64,000 nucleotides of DNA from Cellulosimicrobium sp. Marseille-Q4280 (GCF_943181405.1 NZ_CALPBY010000003.1:186001-250000); one strand, 5' to 3'. Shown: positions 51,594 to 60,845, numbered from the stretch's first letter. The notes: generated by a model from the letters alone, not told the origin. Program-made: numbers and translations.

Positions 51594-53099
51594 GTGGCTG
51601 AACTGACCGTCTCCAGCAAGAATCCCGCCGGTGCCAAGGTCGACGTGCTCGTCGTCGGCACCCACACGTCGTCGGACGGCGTGGCGATCGTCGGGGGCGA
51701 CCTGCCCCGCGCGGTCGTCGCCGGCCTCGAGGACCTCGCCCCCGCGCTCGGCATCACCGGTGCCGCCGACGAGGTGCGCAAGGTCCCCGCGGGCGCCGAC
51801 CTCGCGGCCGACGTGCTCGTGCTGGTCGGGCTGGGCGCCCGCCGTGCCGACGGCACGTTCGGCACCGAGGCGCTGCGCCGTGCCGCGGGCGCCGCGGTGC
51901 GAGCGCTCGCGGGCACGGCCTCCGTCGCGGTGGCGCTGCCCGTCGAGGACGCCGCCGACGTCGCCGCCGTCGCCGAGGGCGCGCTGCTCGGCGCGTACAC
52001 CTTCACGCGGTACCGCACGGGCGAGGCCGCGCGCGCCGCGTCGGCGCAGCCGGTGGCGACGGTCGAGGTGCTCGCGGGGAACGCCCGCAGCGCGGCCGTG
52101 AAGACCGCCGTCGAGCGTGCGCGCGTCGTCGCGGACGCCGTCAACGCGACGCGCGACCTCGTCAACGCGGCGCCGAACGACCTCTTCCCCGCCGCGTTCG
52201 CCGACGCGGCGAAGCAGGCCGTGAAGGACTCCGGGGCCAAGGGCATCAAGGTCACCGTCCTCGACGACAAGGCGCTCGTCGCGGGCGGCTACGGCGGCCT
52301 CGTCGGGGTGGGCCAGGGCTCGACGCGCGGGCCGCGCCTCGTCAAGGTGGCCTACTCCCCCTCGCGCCCGGCCGCCAAGGTCGCGCTCGTCGGCAAGGGC
52401 ATCACGTTCGACTCGGGCGGCATCTCCATCAAGCCCGCGAAGGGCATGGAGGCCATGAAGTCCGACATGGCCGGCGCCGCGGCCGTCCTGAGCACGGTCG
52501 TGGCGGCCGCCCGCCTGGGCCTGCCCGTCGCCGTCACCGGCTGGCTGTGCCTCGCGGAGAACATGCCGTCGGGCACCGCCCAGCGCCCGTCGGACGTCAT
52601 CACGATCCGCGGCGGCAAGACGGTCGAGGTGCTCAACACGGACGCCGAGGGCCGCCTCGTGATGGCCGACGGGCTCGTCGCGGCGGTCGAGGAGAAGCCG
52701 GACGTCGTGCTCGACGTCGCGACGCTCACCGGCGCGCAGATGGTCGCGCTGGGCAACCGGGTGTCGGCGGTCATGGGCGCCGACGACGTGCGGGCCGAGG
52801 TCGTCGCGTCGGCGCAGTCCGCGGGCGAGCAGTTCTGGCCGATGCCCCTGCCCGAGGAGCTCGGCGCGTCGCTGAAGTCGAAGGTCGCGGACCTCGCCAA
52901 CATCGGGGACCGGTTCGGCGGCATGCTCGTCGCCGGGCTGTTCCTCCAGGAGTTCGTCGGGTCGACGCCGTGGGCGCACCTCGACATCGCGGGCCCCGCG
53001 TTCAACGAGGGGTCGGCGCACGGGTACACGCCCGTGGGAGGTACCGGCGTCGCCGTGCGCACGCTGCTCTCGCTCGTCGAGGGACGCGCCGGACGCTGA
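51594..53099 (+). CDS. pepA: Leucyl aminopeptidase (M17)
   Basis: A 501-aa dinuclear-metal aminopeptidase. The signature NTDAEGRLVMADGL is intact, and KGITFDSGGISIKP supplies the metal-binding Lys/Asp; MKSDMAGAAAVL holds a further Asp. It releases N-terminal residues from peptides in the cytoplasm. The position matches pepB (Rv2213) in M. tuberculosis. The N-terminal 180 residues form the less conserved macro-like domain. No ribosome binding site; leaderless start. Confidence 0.94.
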   Translation: MAELTVSSKNPAGAKVDVLVVGTHTSSDGVAIVGGDLPRAVVAGLEDLAPALGITGAADEVRKVPAGADLAADVLVLVGLGARRADGTFGTEALRRAAGAAVRALAGTASVAVALPVEDAADVAAVAEGALLGAYTFTRYRTGEAARAASAQPVATVEVLAGNARSAAVKTAVERARVVADAVNATRDLVNAAPNDLFPAAFADAAKQAVKDSGAKGIKVTVLDDKALVAGGYGGLVGVGQGSTRGPRLVKVAYSPSRPAAKVALVGKGITFDSGGISIKPAKGMEAMKSDMAGAAAVLSTVVAAARLGLPVAVTGWLCLAENMPSGTAQRPSDVITIRGGKTVEVLNTDAEGRLVMADGLVAAVEEKPDVVLDVATLTGAQMVALGNRVSAVMGADDVRAEVVASAQSAGEQFWPMPLPEELGASLKSKVADLANIGDRFGGMLVAGLFLQEFVGSTPWAHLDIAGPAFNEGSAHGYTPVGGTGVAVRTLLSLVEGRAGR

Positions 53100-53121
53100 G
53101 CGCGGAGGACTCGCGCCGGCG

Positions 53122-53466
53122 TCAGTGCCGACGCTGGCGCGAGTTCCAGTCCCGCATGCGCTGCGGGTACCCCGTGAACCGCACGTTGTAGACGGGGATG
53201 CCGAGCGAGCCCGCGACGTCGAACGCCGTCCGCTCGTCCGGCACGCGCCGTCGCGTCCACTCACCGGTGGTCGCGATGAGCAGGAGCGTCGCTCCCGTGT
53301 CAGGCGTCGGCGGCTCGACGTACGCCTCGACGCCCACGCGCGTGCGGACGAAGTCCTGCAGGTGCGCGAGGGTCGCCCTGCGGGCGTCCGACGAGGCTGC
53401 CGGGGACGAGGCCGCGGCCGAGCTCGTGGTCGGACGACGGGAGAACAGTCGTGAGAGCCGGGACAC
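53122..53466 (-). CDS. Small basic conserved protein, unknown function
   Basis: A 114-aa protein. A basic, Ser/Ala-rich N-terminus (SRLSRLFSRRPTTSS) precedes a compact alpha/beta domain of about 85 residues with TLLLIATTGEWTRRRVP and VYNVRFTGYPQRMRDW. I do not recognise the domain; similar small proteins accompany pepA and lpd in related actinobacteria. TACCCT lies 6 nt before GTG 53466. Convergent with pepA. Confidence 0.65.
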   Translation of the reverse strand: MSRLSRLFSRRPTTSSAAASSPAASSDARRATLAHLQDFVRTRVGVEAYVEPPTPDTGATLLLIATTGEWTRRRVPDERTAFDVAGSLGIPVYNVRFTGYPQRMRDWNSRQRRH

Positions 53467-53472
53467 ACCGGC

Positions 53473-53478
53473 AGGGTA
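53473..53478 (-). promoter_or_regulatory. -10 hexamer TACCCT, leaderless start of the small basic protein gene
   Basis: TACCCT, 6 nt, GTG at 53466 on the minus strand. Confidence 0.5.
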
Positions 53479-53733
53479 CAGCGCGGTGCTGGACGGTTCC
53501 CGGGCGGGGCGCGCGGCCACATCGGCGTGCCGGTCCGCCCGGTCCCCTGCCACGTCCCTGTCTCCATCGTCACAGCCGTCAGGGCCGTCCTCGATTGGGG
53601 AGGCGGTGCCCGAGGTGCCAAGATGGCTCCGGAGAACGTTCACGTACCGTGGGCCGGGACCCACCGGTCCCGTCGGCCCGTCGTCGTGCCGTGGACGTCC
53701 GACACCGCTCTCCCCTCCCTGAAGGAGTCGCAC

Positions 53734-55128
53734 GTGGCCGAACCCGCCACACCATCCGGCACCCCGTCGGACGTCGTCGTCCTGGGCGGAGGCAGCGCCG
53801 GCTACGCGACGGCGCTGCGGGCCGCGCAGCTCGGCCTCGACGTCGTGCTCGTCGAGTCGGGCAAGCTGGGCGGGACGTGCCTGCACAACGGGTGCATCCC
53901 GACGAAGGCCCTGCTGCACGCGGCCGAGCTCGCCGACGGCGCGCGAGAGGGCGCCCGGTTCGGTGTCCGCAGCACCTTCGACGGCGTCGACATGGCCGGG
54001 GTGAACAGCTACAAGGACGGCGTGGTCGCAGGGCTCTACAAGGGCCTGCAGGGACTCGTCGCGTCGCGCGGCATCACCTACGTCGAGGGGCACGGCCGCC
54101 TCGTCGGGCCGGACACCGTCGAGGTCGACGGCACCCGGTACACCGGCCGCCACGTCGTCCTTGCCACCGGCTCGTACTCCCGGACGCTGCCCGGTCTCGA
54201 GATCGGCGGCCGCGTCGTCACGTCCGACCAGGCGCTCGGCCTCGACCGGGTCCCCTCCTCGGTGGTCGTGCTCGGCGGCGGCGTCATCGGCGTCGAGTTC
54301 GCGAGCGTGTGGAGGTCCTTCGGCGCCGACGTCCAGATCGTCGAGGCCCTGCCGCACCTGGTCCCGAACGAGGACGTGTCGCTGTCGAAGTCGCTCGAGC
54401 GCGCGTTCCGCAAGCGCGGCATCCAGTTCTCGCTCGGCGACCGGTTCGCGGGCGTCAAGGAGACCGACTCCGGGGTCACGGTCACGCTCGAGTCCGGCAC
54501 GACCTTCGACGCGGAGCTGCTGCTCGTCGCCGTCGGTCGCGGGCCCCGCACGGCCGACCTCGGGTACGAGGAGCAGGGCGTCACGCTCGACCGCGGTTTC
54601 GTCGTGGTCGACGAGCGCCTCCACACCGGCGTCGGCAACATCTGGGCCGCGGGCGACATCGTCCCCGGCCTGCAGCTCGCGCACCGCGGCTTCGCGCAGG
54701 GCATCTTCCTCGCCGAGCAGATCGCCGGCCTCGAGCCGACGCCGCTCGTCGAGTCGTCGATCCCCCGCGTGACCTACTGCGAGCCCGAGGTCGCGTCCGT
54801 CGGGCTCACCGAGGCCGACGCCAGGACGACCTTCGGGGACGACGCCGTCGAGACCCTCGAGTACAACCTCGCGGGCAACGGCAAGAGCAAGATCCTCGGG
54901 ACGAGCGGCTTCGTGAAGCTCGTCCGCCGCAAGGACGGGCCCGTCGTCGGCGTGCACATGATCGGTGCGCGCGTCGGCGAGCTCGTGGGCGAGGGCCAGC
55001 TCATCGTGGGCTGGGAGGCGTACCCGGAAGACGTCGCCGCCCTGGTCCACGCCCATCCCACCCAGAACGAGGCACTCGGAGAGGCGCACCTGGCACTCGC
55101 CGGCAAGCCTCTGCACGCCCACAACTGA
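53734..55128 (+). CDS. lpdA: Dihydrolipoamide dehydrogenase (E3)
   Basis: A 464-aa flavoprotein that reoxidises dihydrolipoyl groups with NAD. FAD-binding [18 protein letters not shown], redox-active [20 protein letters not shown]-binding [15 protein letters not shown], second FAD motif [16 protein letters not shown] and the C-terminal His region [15 protein letters not shown] are all intact. AAGGAG lies six bases before the GTG. The E2 gene follows 31 bases later, so E3 and E2 are made together. The E1 component is not in this window. Confidence 0.94.
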   Translation: MAEPATPSGTPSDVVVLGGGSAGYATALRAAQLGLDVVLVESGKLGGTCLHNGCIPTKALLHAAELADGAREGARFGVRSTFDGVDMAGVNSYKDGVVAGLYKGLQGLVASRGITYVEGHGRLVGPDTVEVDGTRYTGRHVVLATGSYSRTLPGLEIGGRVVTSDQALGLDRVPSSVVVLGGGVIGVEFASVWRSFGADVQIVEALPHLVPNEDVSLSKSLERAFRKRGIQFSLGDRFAGVKETDSGVTVTLESGTTFDAELLLVAVGRGPRTADLGYEEQGVTLDRGFVVVDERLHTGVGNIWAAGDIVPGLQLAHRGFAQGIFLAEQIAGLEPTPLVESSIPRVTYCEPEVASVGLTEADARTTFGDDAVETLEYNLAGNGKSKILGTSGFVKLVRRKDGPVVGVHMIGARVGELVGEGQLIVGWEAYPEDVAALVHAHPTQNEALGEAHLALAGKPLHAHN

Positions 55129-55159
55129 CCCCCAACGATCGAAGGAGACCAGGCAGGTC

Positions 55160-56983
55160 ATGTCTGAGAACGTGCAGATGCCGGCACTCGGCGAGTCCGT
55201 CACCGAGGGCACCGTCACCCGTTGGCTCAAGTCCGTCGGCGACACCGTCGAGGTCGACGAGCCCTTGCTCGAGGTGTCCACCGACAAGGTCGACACCGAG
55301 ATCCCCTCCCCCGTCGCGGGCGTCCTCGAGCAGATCCTCGTCCAGGAGGACGAGACCGTCGAGGTCGGCGCGAACCTGGCCGTCATCGGGTCCGGCGAGG
55401 GCGGCGGCTCCGCCGCTCCCGCGCAGGCCGAGGAGCCCGCGGCCGAGGAGAAGCCGGCCGAGGAGCCGGCCCCGCAGGCCGAGGACCCCGCGCCCGCTGC
55501 CCAGGAGGCTCCCGCGCAGGAGGCCCCCGCGCAGTCCGAGCAGCCCGCTGGCGGTTCGGGTGGCGAGGAGATCAAGCTCCCCGCGCTCGGCGAGTCCGTC
55601 ACCGAGGGCACCGTCACGCGCTGGCTCAAGGCCGTCGGCGACAGCGTCGAGGTCGACGAGCCGCTGCTCGAGGTCTCGACCGACAAGGTCGACACCGAGG
55701 TCCCGTCGCCCGTCGCGGGCACCGTCCAGCAGATCCTCGTCCAGGAGGACGAGACGGTCGAGGTCGGCGCGGTCCTCGCGATCGTCGGCTCGGACGCTGC
55801 CCCGGCCGCGGCGCAGGAGGCTCCGAAGCAGGAGGCCCCCGAGGCGGCGCAGCCGCAGGAGACGCCCGAGCAGGAGGCGCCGTCGGCGCCGACCGAGGCG
55901 CGGACCCCGGCCAGCGAGGCGGACGTCCCGGCGCAGGCGGCCCAGGAGGAGGCGCCCGCGACGAGCGCTCCCGCGCAGCCGTCCGAGCCCGCGCAGGAGG
56001 CTCCCTCGGCACCGGGGGCGACCCCGGCGCCCGCCGCGAAGGCCGGTGGCACGTACCTCACGCCGCTCGTGCGCAAGCTCGCGGCCGACAAGGGCGTGGA
56101 CCTGTCGACCCTGACGGGCACGGGTGTCGGTGGCCGTGTCCGCAAGGAGGACGTCCTCGAGGCGGCGCGCAAGGCCGAGGAGGCCAAGGCGTCCGCTGCG
56201 GCCCCCGCTGCCGCGGCGTCGGCTCCCGCCGCGCCGAAGAAGCCGTCCGTCCCCGCCGTGTCGCCGCTGCGCGGCACCACGGAGAAGACGAGCCGGCTGC
56301 GCAAGCTCGTCGCGAGCCGCATGGTCGAGGCGCTCAGCACGCAGGCCCAGCTCACGACGGCGGTCGAGGTCGACGTCACGCGCGTCGCCGCTCTCCGCAA
56401 CCGCGCGAAGGCGGACTTCAAGGCGCGCGAGGGTGCGAACCTCACGTTCCTGCCGTTCTTCACGCTCGCCGCGGTCGAGGCGCTCAAGGCCTACCCGAAG
56501 ATCAACGCGACCTTCGCCGAGGACGAGATCACGTACCACGGCCAGGAGAACGTCGGCATCGCGGTCGACACCGAGCGTGGTCTCGTCGTCCCGGTGATCA
56601 AGGACGCGGGCGACCTCAACCTCGCCGGCATCGCGCGCAAGATCGCCGACCTCGGCTCGCGCACCCGGGCCAACAAGGTCGGGCCGGACGAGCTCGCGGG
56701 CGGGACCTTCACCATCACCAACACCGGCTCGGGCGGTGCGGTCTTCGACACGCCGATCGTCCCGGTCGGCCAGGTCGCGATCCTCGGCACGGGCACGATC
56801 ACGAAGCGCCCGGCCGTGGTGACGGACGCCGACGGGAACGACACGATCGGCATCCGCTCGACGTGCTTCATCTTCCTGTCCTACGACCACCGCCTGGTCG
56901 ACGGCGCCGACGCCGCGCGCTTCCTCACCTCGATCAAGAACCGGATCGAGGAGGGCGCGTTCGAGTCCGAGGTCGGTCTCTGA
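55160..56983 (+). CDS. sucB: 2-oxoacid dehydrogenase E2 (dihydrolipoyl succinyl/acetyltransferase), two lipoyl domains
   Basis: A 607-aa E2 core protein. Lipoyl domain 1 (about 2-77, lipoyl Lys43) and lipoyl domain 2 (about 135-210, Lys176) are joined by Ala/Pro/Glu-rich linkers; then a peripheral-subunit-binding domain (about 299-336, [19 protein letters not shown]) and the catalytic domain (about 370-605) with [12 protein letters not shown] carrying the HxxxDG motif. Position corresponds to M. tuberculosis dlaT (Rv2215), which serves pyruvate dehydrogenase, so the substrate could be either acetyl or succinyl. AGG lies close before the ATG. lipB and lipA are not in the window. Confidence 0.92.
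   Translation: MSENVQMPALGESVTEGTVTRWLKSVGDTVEVDEPLLEVSTDKVDTEIPSPVAGVLEQILVQEDETVEVGANLAVIGSGEGGGSAAPAQAEEPAAEEKPAEEPAPQAEDPAPAAQEAPAQEAPAQSEQPAGGSGGEEIKLPALGESVTEGTVTRWLKAVGDSVEVDEPLLEVSTDKVDTEVPSPVAGTVQQILVQEDETVEVGAVLAIVGSDAAPAAAQEAPKQEAPEAAQPQETPEQEAPSAPTEARTPASEADVPAQAAQEEAPATSAPAQPSEPAQEAPSAPGATPAPAAKAGGTYLTPLVRKLAADKGVDLSTLTGTGVGGRVRKEDVLEAARKAEEAKASAAAPAAAASAPAAPKKPSVPAVSPLRGTTEKTSRLRKLVASRMVEALSTQAQLTTAVEVDVTRVAALRNRAKADFKAREGANLTFLPFFTLAAVEALKAYPKINATFAEDEITYHGQENVGIAVDTERGLVVPVIKDAGDLNLAGIARKIADLGSRTRANKVGPDELAGGTFTITNTGSGGAVFDTPIVPVGQVAILGTGTITKRPAVVTDADGNDTIGIRSTCFIFLSYDHRLVDGADAARFLTSIKNRIEEGAFESEVGL
55181..55793 (+). repeat. Duplicated lipoyl-domain coding segments
   Basis: Codons 8-78 (55181-55393) and 141-211 (55580-55792) encode lipoyl domains differing at 9 of 71 residues by my count, with long identical DNA stretches at a 399-bp offset. 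Confidence 0.85.
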
Positions 56984-57015
56984 CCGGCACGCTCGTGCGC
57001 TGACACCGCGGACCA

Positions 57016-57052
57016 CCGAGGGCCTCCGACCGCACCGGTCGGGGGCCCTCGG
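57016..57052. terminator. Terminator of the lpdA-sucB operon
   Basis: A 17-bp stem (57016-57032 with 57036-57052) with one G-U pair and a 3-nt loop, 32 bases after the sucB stop. Confidence 0.8.
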
Positions 57053-57093
57053 CGCGTCCGCGGCGCCGGTGCACGCGACCCGCTCCGCCCCCG

Positions 57094-57099
57094 TACGGT
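57094..57099 (+). promoter_or_regulatory. -10 hexamer TACGGT, leaderless start of the epimerase gene
   Basis: TACGGT, 6 nt, ATG at 57106. Confidence 0.55.
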
Positions 57100-57105
57100 G
57101 GACCC

Positions 57106-57996
57106 ATGGACATCGTGGTGGCCGGTTCGCACGGACTCATCGGCGGCGAGCTGCTCGAACGGCTGCGCGAGGACGGTCACCACGTGCGTCGGCTCGTGCG
57201 ACGACCGCCGCAGACGAGCGACGAGCACGAGTGGGACCCGGACGCCGGCATCCTCGATCCCGCGGCGCTCGAGGGCGCGGACGCCGTCGTCAACCTCGCG
57301 GGCGCAGGGGTCGGGGACCACCGCTGGACGACGGAGTACAAGCGGACGCTCGTCACGTCCCGCACGCGGACGACCGGTCTCCTCGCACGGACGCTCGCCG
57401 GTCTCGACCGCCCGGTCCCGGTGTGGGTCCAGGGGTCGGCGATCGGCTACTACGGCGACCGCGGCGCGCAGGTCCTCACCGAGACGTCCGCGTCGGGCGA
57501 CGGGTTCCTCGCGCGCCTCGTGCGGGAGTGGGAGGCGGCGACCGCACCCGCGCAGGACGCCGGGGTGCGCGTCGTGCACGCGCGCACGGGGATCGTCCTG
57601 TCGTCCGACGGCGGGGCGCTGGGCCGCCTCCTGCCGCTCCTGCGGCTGGGGGTCGGCGGCCGCCTCGGGTCGGGCCGGCAGTACTGGAGCTGGATCACCC
57701 TGCGCGACGAGGTCGCCGCCCTGCGCCACCTCCTCACCACGCCGGTGCACGGCCCGGTGAACCTCTGCGCCCCGCTGCCCGCGACCAACGCCGAGGTCAC
57801 GGCCGCGCTCGCCCGCGCGCTGCACCGCCCCGCGGTCGTCGCGGTGCCGTCGTTCGCGCTGAAGATCGCGCTCGGTGAGCTCGCGTCCGACATCCTCGGT
57901 TCCCAGCGGGCGCTGCCGACGGTGCTGGAGGCGAGCGGCTTCCGGTTCACCGACCCCGAGCTCGACGCCGCCGCGCGGTCGGTCGTCGACGGCTGA
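57106..57996 (+). CDS. TIGR01777 family (SulA/YfcH-like) nucleoside-diphosphate-sugar epimerase homologue
   Basis: A 296-aa extended SDR protein. The NAD(P)-binding motif AGSHGLIGGELLERL is at the N-terminus; VNLAGAGVG, the GSAIGYYGDRG segment (Tyr of the active site) and the C-terminal DUF1731-type tail with LGELASDILGSQRALP are typical. The in vivo substrate of this family is unknown. Its position after the E2 gene matches Rv2216 after Rv2215. Confidence 0.88.
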   Translation: MDIVVAGSHGLIGGELLERLREDGHHVRRLVRRPPQTSDEHEWDPDAGILDPAALEGADAVVNLAGAGVGDHRWTTEYKRTLVTSRTRTTGLLARTLAGLDRPVPVWVQGSAIGYYGDRGAQVLTETSASGDGFLARLVREWEAATAPAQDAGVRVVHARTGIVLSSDGGALGRLLPLLRLGVGGRLGSGRQYWSWITLRDEVAALRHLLTTPVHGPVNLCAPLPATNAEVTAALARALHRPAVVAVPSFALKIALGELASDILGSQRALPTVLEASGFRFTDPELDAAARSVVDG

Positions 57997-58012
57997 GACG
58001 TCCCGGGCGGCC

Positions 58013-59572
58013 TCAGAGCCGCACCTCTGCGACGCGCCATCCCGCGTCTGTCCAGCGCAGGACCAGGGCGACGGTCGTGCGCGGGGTCGCGGGGACCTGG
58101 ACCTCGCCGTCAGCGGTTCGCTGGCGGTGGGCGCTCACGGCGTAGTCGACCTCGACGTGCGCCTCGTCCGCGGGTGCGGACGAGGGCTCGGACGAGGGCT
58201 CGGACGAGGGCTCGGAGGAGGGCTCGGACGCGGTGGCAGGCGTCGGTGACGGTGACCCGGACGCCTGTCGGGCGTCGAAGACCTCCACCTGCGCGTCGAG
58301 CACCTCCGTGCCCTCGAGCTCCGCCAGGAGCGCCTGCTCGCTCGTCGCCGCGGGCGACCCGGGGACGACCACCGCCGCGAGGTCGCCGTCGCCGCCCGTG
58401 ACGAGCGCCAGGTGCCGGACCGTGAGCTCGCGGGCGGCGCCGAGCGGGTCGTCCCGGTCCGTCGTCAGGTCCGACGTCGAGCCCGTCCCGGGGCCCGTGG
58501 CCGCACCGGGCCCCGCCACCCTTGCGTCCTCGGGCATCCCGGCGTCCTCCGGCGTCCCGCCGAGCTGGAGCAGGACGGCGACGAGCGCGACGCACCCCAC
58601 GAGGATCCCGACGGCCGTGAGCACCCCCCGCGCGACGCCACCGCGCCCCGGAGCCCCGGGCGTCCGCGCGCGGGCCGAGCGGACCGGACGTGCGCGGAGG
58701 GCGTCCCGACCTGCGCGGGACGCCGCCCGGGTGGGTGCCGGACCCGCCTCGGCGGTCGTGCCGGCGACGACGGCGGCCGTCTCGCGCCGCCCACCGAGGG
58801 CGGCGGCGACGAGCCGCGCCGGGTCGGGCATGACCACGGGGCTGGGCTCGACCGCGTCGTAGCAGCGTGCGGCGAACGTCCCCGCCGCCGGACGGGCCTC
58901 CGGGTCCTCGCGCAACGCCCTGACGAGCTCGCCGTGCAGGGCCGCCAGGTCCCGCGCCTCGTCCGGGTCCGCCGGCGTCCCGCCGGCCGCAGGATGGCTC
59001 GACGCCGGTGGCGGGACGAGCCCGAGGAGGAGGCGCGCCAGGTCGCGCACGTCGTCCGCCGCGGAACCGGCGCTCGGGGTGAGCGGCGGCCGGACGACGG
59101 CCCTGCCGTCCGAGGACAGCACGACCGCGCGGGCGTCGAGCGCCCCGTGCAGCCGGCCGGCGCGGTGGAGCGCCGCGAGCGCCTGCGCGACGGGGACGGC
59201 CACGGTCACGGCCTCGCCCGCCGTGAACGGGCCGCGGGCCGCGGTGAGCTCGTCGAGGCGCAGACCCTCCACGTGCTGGCTCAGGACGGCGAGGCGGCCG
59301 TCACCCGTCTCGACGGCGGCGCGCACCGCGACGAGATGCTCGTCACCACCGCGCAGCCCGTGCAGGTGCTCGACGAGCGCGGCACGGGCGCCCGGGTCGT
59401 CGGGCACGGCGACGACCTCGATCGTGCAGTCGTCGCCGCCCGCGTCCCGCGCGACGAGGCCCCCGGGTGCGCCGGGGCGCGGCCGCACCTCCCAGCCCGC
59501 CGCGGTGAGCGCCTCGACGGTCTGCTCGCCGACGGCCGGACGGTCGGTGGCGTGCGACGGCGAGACAGGCAT
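58013..59572 (-). CDS. Membrane-anchored pseudokinase-like protein
   Basis: A 519-aa protein with a kinase-like N-terminal domain (about 20-250), a basic linker, one TM helix (about 316-338, LTAVGILVGCVALVAVLLQL) and an extracellular domain of about 180 residues. The catalytic loop reads LHGALDARAVVL where active kinases have HRDxxxxN, and the DFG position is RPP; the usual Lys is not evident. It should not transfer phosphate. The extracellular part contains a Ser-Glu-Pro repeat encoded by 12-bp units. TGAGAT lies 6 nt before ATG 59572. Possibly a scaffold or regulator, by analogy with other actinobacterial pseudokinases. Confidence 0.7.
   Translation of the reverse strand: MPVSPSHATDRPAVGEQTVEALTAAGWEVRPRPGAPGGLVARDAGGDDCTIEVVAVPDDPGARAALVEHLHGLRGGDEHLVAVRAAVETGDGRLAVLSQHVEGLRLDELTAARGPFTAGEAVTVAVPVAQALAALHRAGRLHGALDARAVVLSSDGRAVVRPPLTPSAGSAADDVRDLARLLLGLVPPPASSHPAAGGTPADPDEARDLAALHGELVRALREDPEARPAAGTFAARCYDAVEPSPVVMPDPARLVAAALGGRRETAAVVAGTTAEAGPAPTRAASRAGRDALRARPVRSARARTPGAPGRGGVARGVLTAVGILVGCVALVAVLLQLGGTPEDAGMPEDARVAGPGAATGPGTGSTSDLTTDRDDPLGAARELTVRHLALVTGGDGDLAAVVVPGSPAATSEQALLAELEGTEVLDAQVEVFDARQASGSPSPTPATASEPSSEPSSEPSSEPSSAPADEAHVEVDYAVSAHRQRTADGEVQVPATPRTTVALVLRWTDAGWRVAEVRL
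58177..58224 (-). repeat. 12-bp coding tandem repeat (Ser-Glu-Pro-Ser)
   Basis: Four consecutive 12-bp units, CGGACGAGGGCT three times then one copy with a single change, encode SEPS repeats in the extracellular region of the pseudokinase. Confidence 0.85.
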
Positions 59573-59653
59573 GGGCCCATCTCACCGTGCCGGGCGTCGC
59601 AGGAACGGGTTCTCCACAGGCCGAACGACCCGCGATCGGCTCGTGCCGTCCGG

Positions 59654-60694
59654 TCAGACGTCGATCCGGCGCCCGTCGGCGGCGCTGCGCCGGGCGGCGT
59701 CGAGCACCTCGGCGGTGCGGACGGCGTCGCGCGGGTCGACGGGGACGGGGCCTCCGTCGAGCAGCCACGCCGCCACGGCGCGGTAGAAGTCCGCGTGGCC
59801 GCCCGGGGCACGCTCCACGGCGGCGCGCTCGCGACCGTGGGTGAGCCAGCCCTCCGAGCCGGCCGGCGCCGCGTCGTCGAAGACCTCGAACGGCGACGCG
59901 TCGTTCTCGAACGTCGTCACGACGTACGCCCCCGCCGACCCGAGGACGCGCGTGCGCGGACCGGGCGCGCCGACGACGGAACCGGCCCAGAGCCGGCTGA
60001 CGACCGCGTCGCCCGCTGCGTCGGGCGCGTGGTGGAGCACGAGGAAGACGTCGTCCTCGGTGGGCGTCGTGAGGGACCGGAGCTCGGCCCACACCGACGT
60101 CACGGGCCCGAAGAGCTGCGTCGCCGAGTCGACGAGGTGAGGCCCGAGGTCGAGCAGGAGGCCGCCGCCGACGGGGTCGTTCTCCTTCCAGCGCTGCTGG
60201 GGCACGGGCCGCCACCGCTCCCAGCGCCGCTCGAACGTGTGCACGACCCCGAGGTCGCCCCGTTCGAGCACGTGCCGCAGCGTGAGCTGCTCGGGGTCCC
60301 AGCGCCGGTTCTGGAACACGGTCAGGGGCGTGCCGGCGGCCTCCGCCGCCTCGACGACGCCGCGCGCCGACGCGGTGTCGAGGGCCAGCGGCTTGTCGAC
60401 GACCACCGGGACGCCGGCTCGCGCGAGCGCCGTCGCGTGCTGGGCGTGCAGCGACGTCGGGCTCGCCACGACGACCACGTCGTAGGCGTCACGGTCGGCC
60501 ACGAGGGCGTCGAGGTCGTCGTGCAGGTGCACGCCGGGCCAGTCCTCGGTCGCGGCCGCGCGCCGCTCGGGCGAGCGGACGACCACCGCGGTGACGGCGT
60601 GGCCGGCCTCGCGCACGAGCCGCGCGTGGATCCCCCGTCCCGCTCCCCCGTACCCGACGATCCCGACCCTGAGCGGACGCGCTGCGCTGACCAT
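59654..60694 (-). CDS. Gfo/Idh/MocA family oxidoreductase
   Basis: A 346-aa NAD(P)-dependent dehydrogenase. The Rossmann motif VGIVGYGGAGRGIHARLV and the signature VVDKPLALDTASA (EKP-like, here DKP) are visible; the C-terminal domain has GGGLLLDLGPHLVDSATQLFG with the catalytic His. It probably acts on a sugar or inositol. Two start features agree: TAGATT 7 nt before ATG 60694, and the Rossmann strand eight residues later. It stands alone. Confidence 0.88.
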   Translation of the reverse strand: MVSAARPLRVGIVGYGGAGRGIHARLVREAGHAVTAVVVRSPERRAAATEDWPGVHLHDDLDALVADRDAYDVVVVASPTSLHAQHATALARAGVPVVVDKPLALDTASARGVVEAAEAAGTPLTVFQNRRWDPEQLTLRHVLERGDLGVVHTFERRWERWRPVPQQRWKENDPVGGGLLLDLGPHLVDSATQLFGPVTSVWAELRSLTTPTEDDVFLVLHHAPDAAGDAVVSRLWAGSVVGAPGPRTRVLGSAGAYVVTTFENDASPFEVFDDAAPAGSEGWLTHGRERAAVERAPGGHADFYRAVAAWLLDGGPVPVDPRDAVRTAEVLDAARRSAADGRRIDV

Positions 60695-60701
60695 GCGCAC
60701 C

Positions 60702-60707
60702 AATCTA
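60702..60707 (-). promoter_or_regulatory. -10 hexamer TAGATT, leaderless start of the oxidoreductase gene
   Basis: TAGATT, 7 nt, ATG at 60694 on the minus strand. Confidence 0.5.
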
Positions 60708-60845
60708 ACCGGCGGCCCCTGTGCATCGGGACGGGGTCGGAGCATCCGTCCGGACCTGGCAGAATGTGCGCGTTGGTCCGGATTGGTGTACTGCGTGCGG
60801 CTCCTGCGCACACGGGTCGAGGATCGGATTCGGGAAGGTCGTCCT

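Noticed and set aside
53467-56487. A long minus-strand open frame ending in the small basic protein gene
   Set aside because: It is antisense to lpdA and sucB; only the part from the GTG at 53466 has a protein-like composition and a start signal.
58177-58236. Short regularly spaced repeats resembling a CRISPR array
   Set aside because: The 12-bp units are contiguous without spacers and code for Ser-Glu-Pro-Ser in frame; no cas genes are present.
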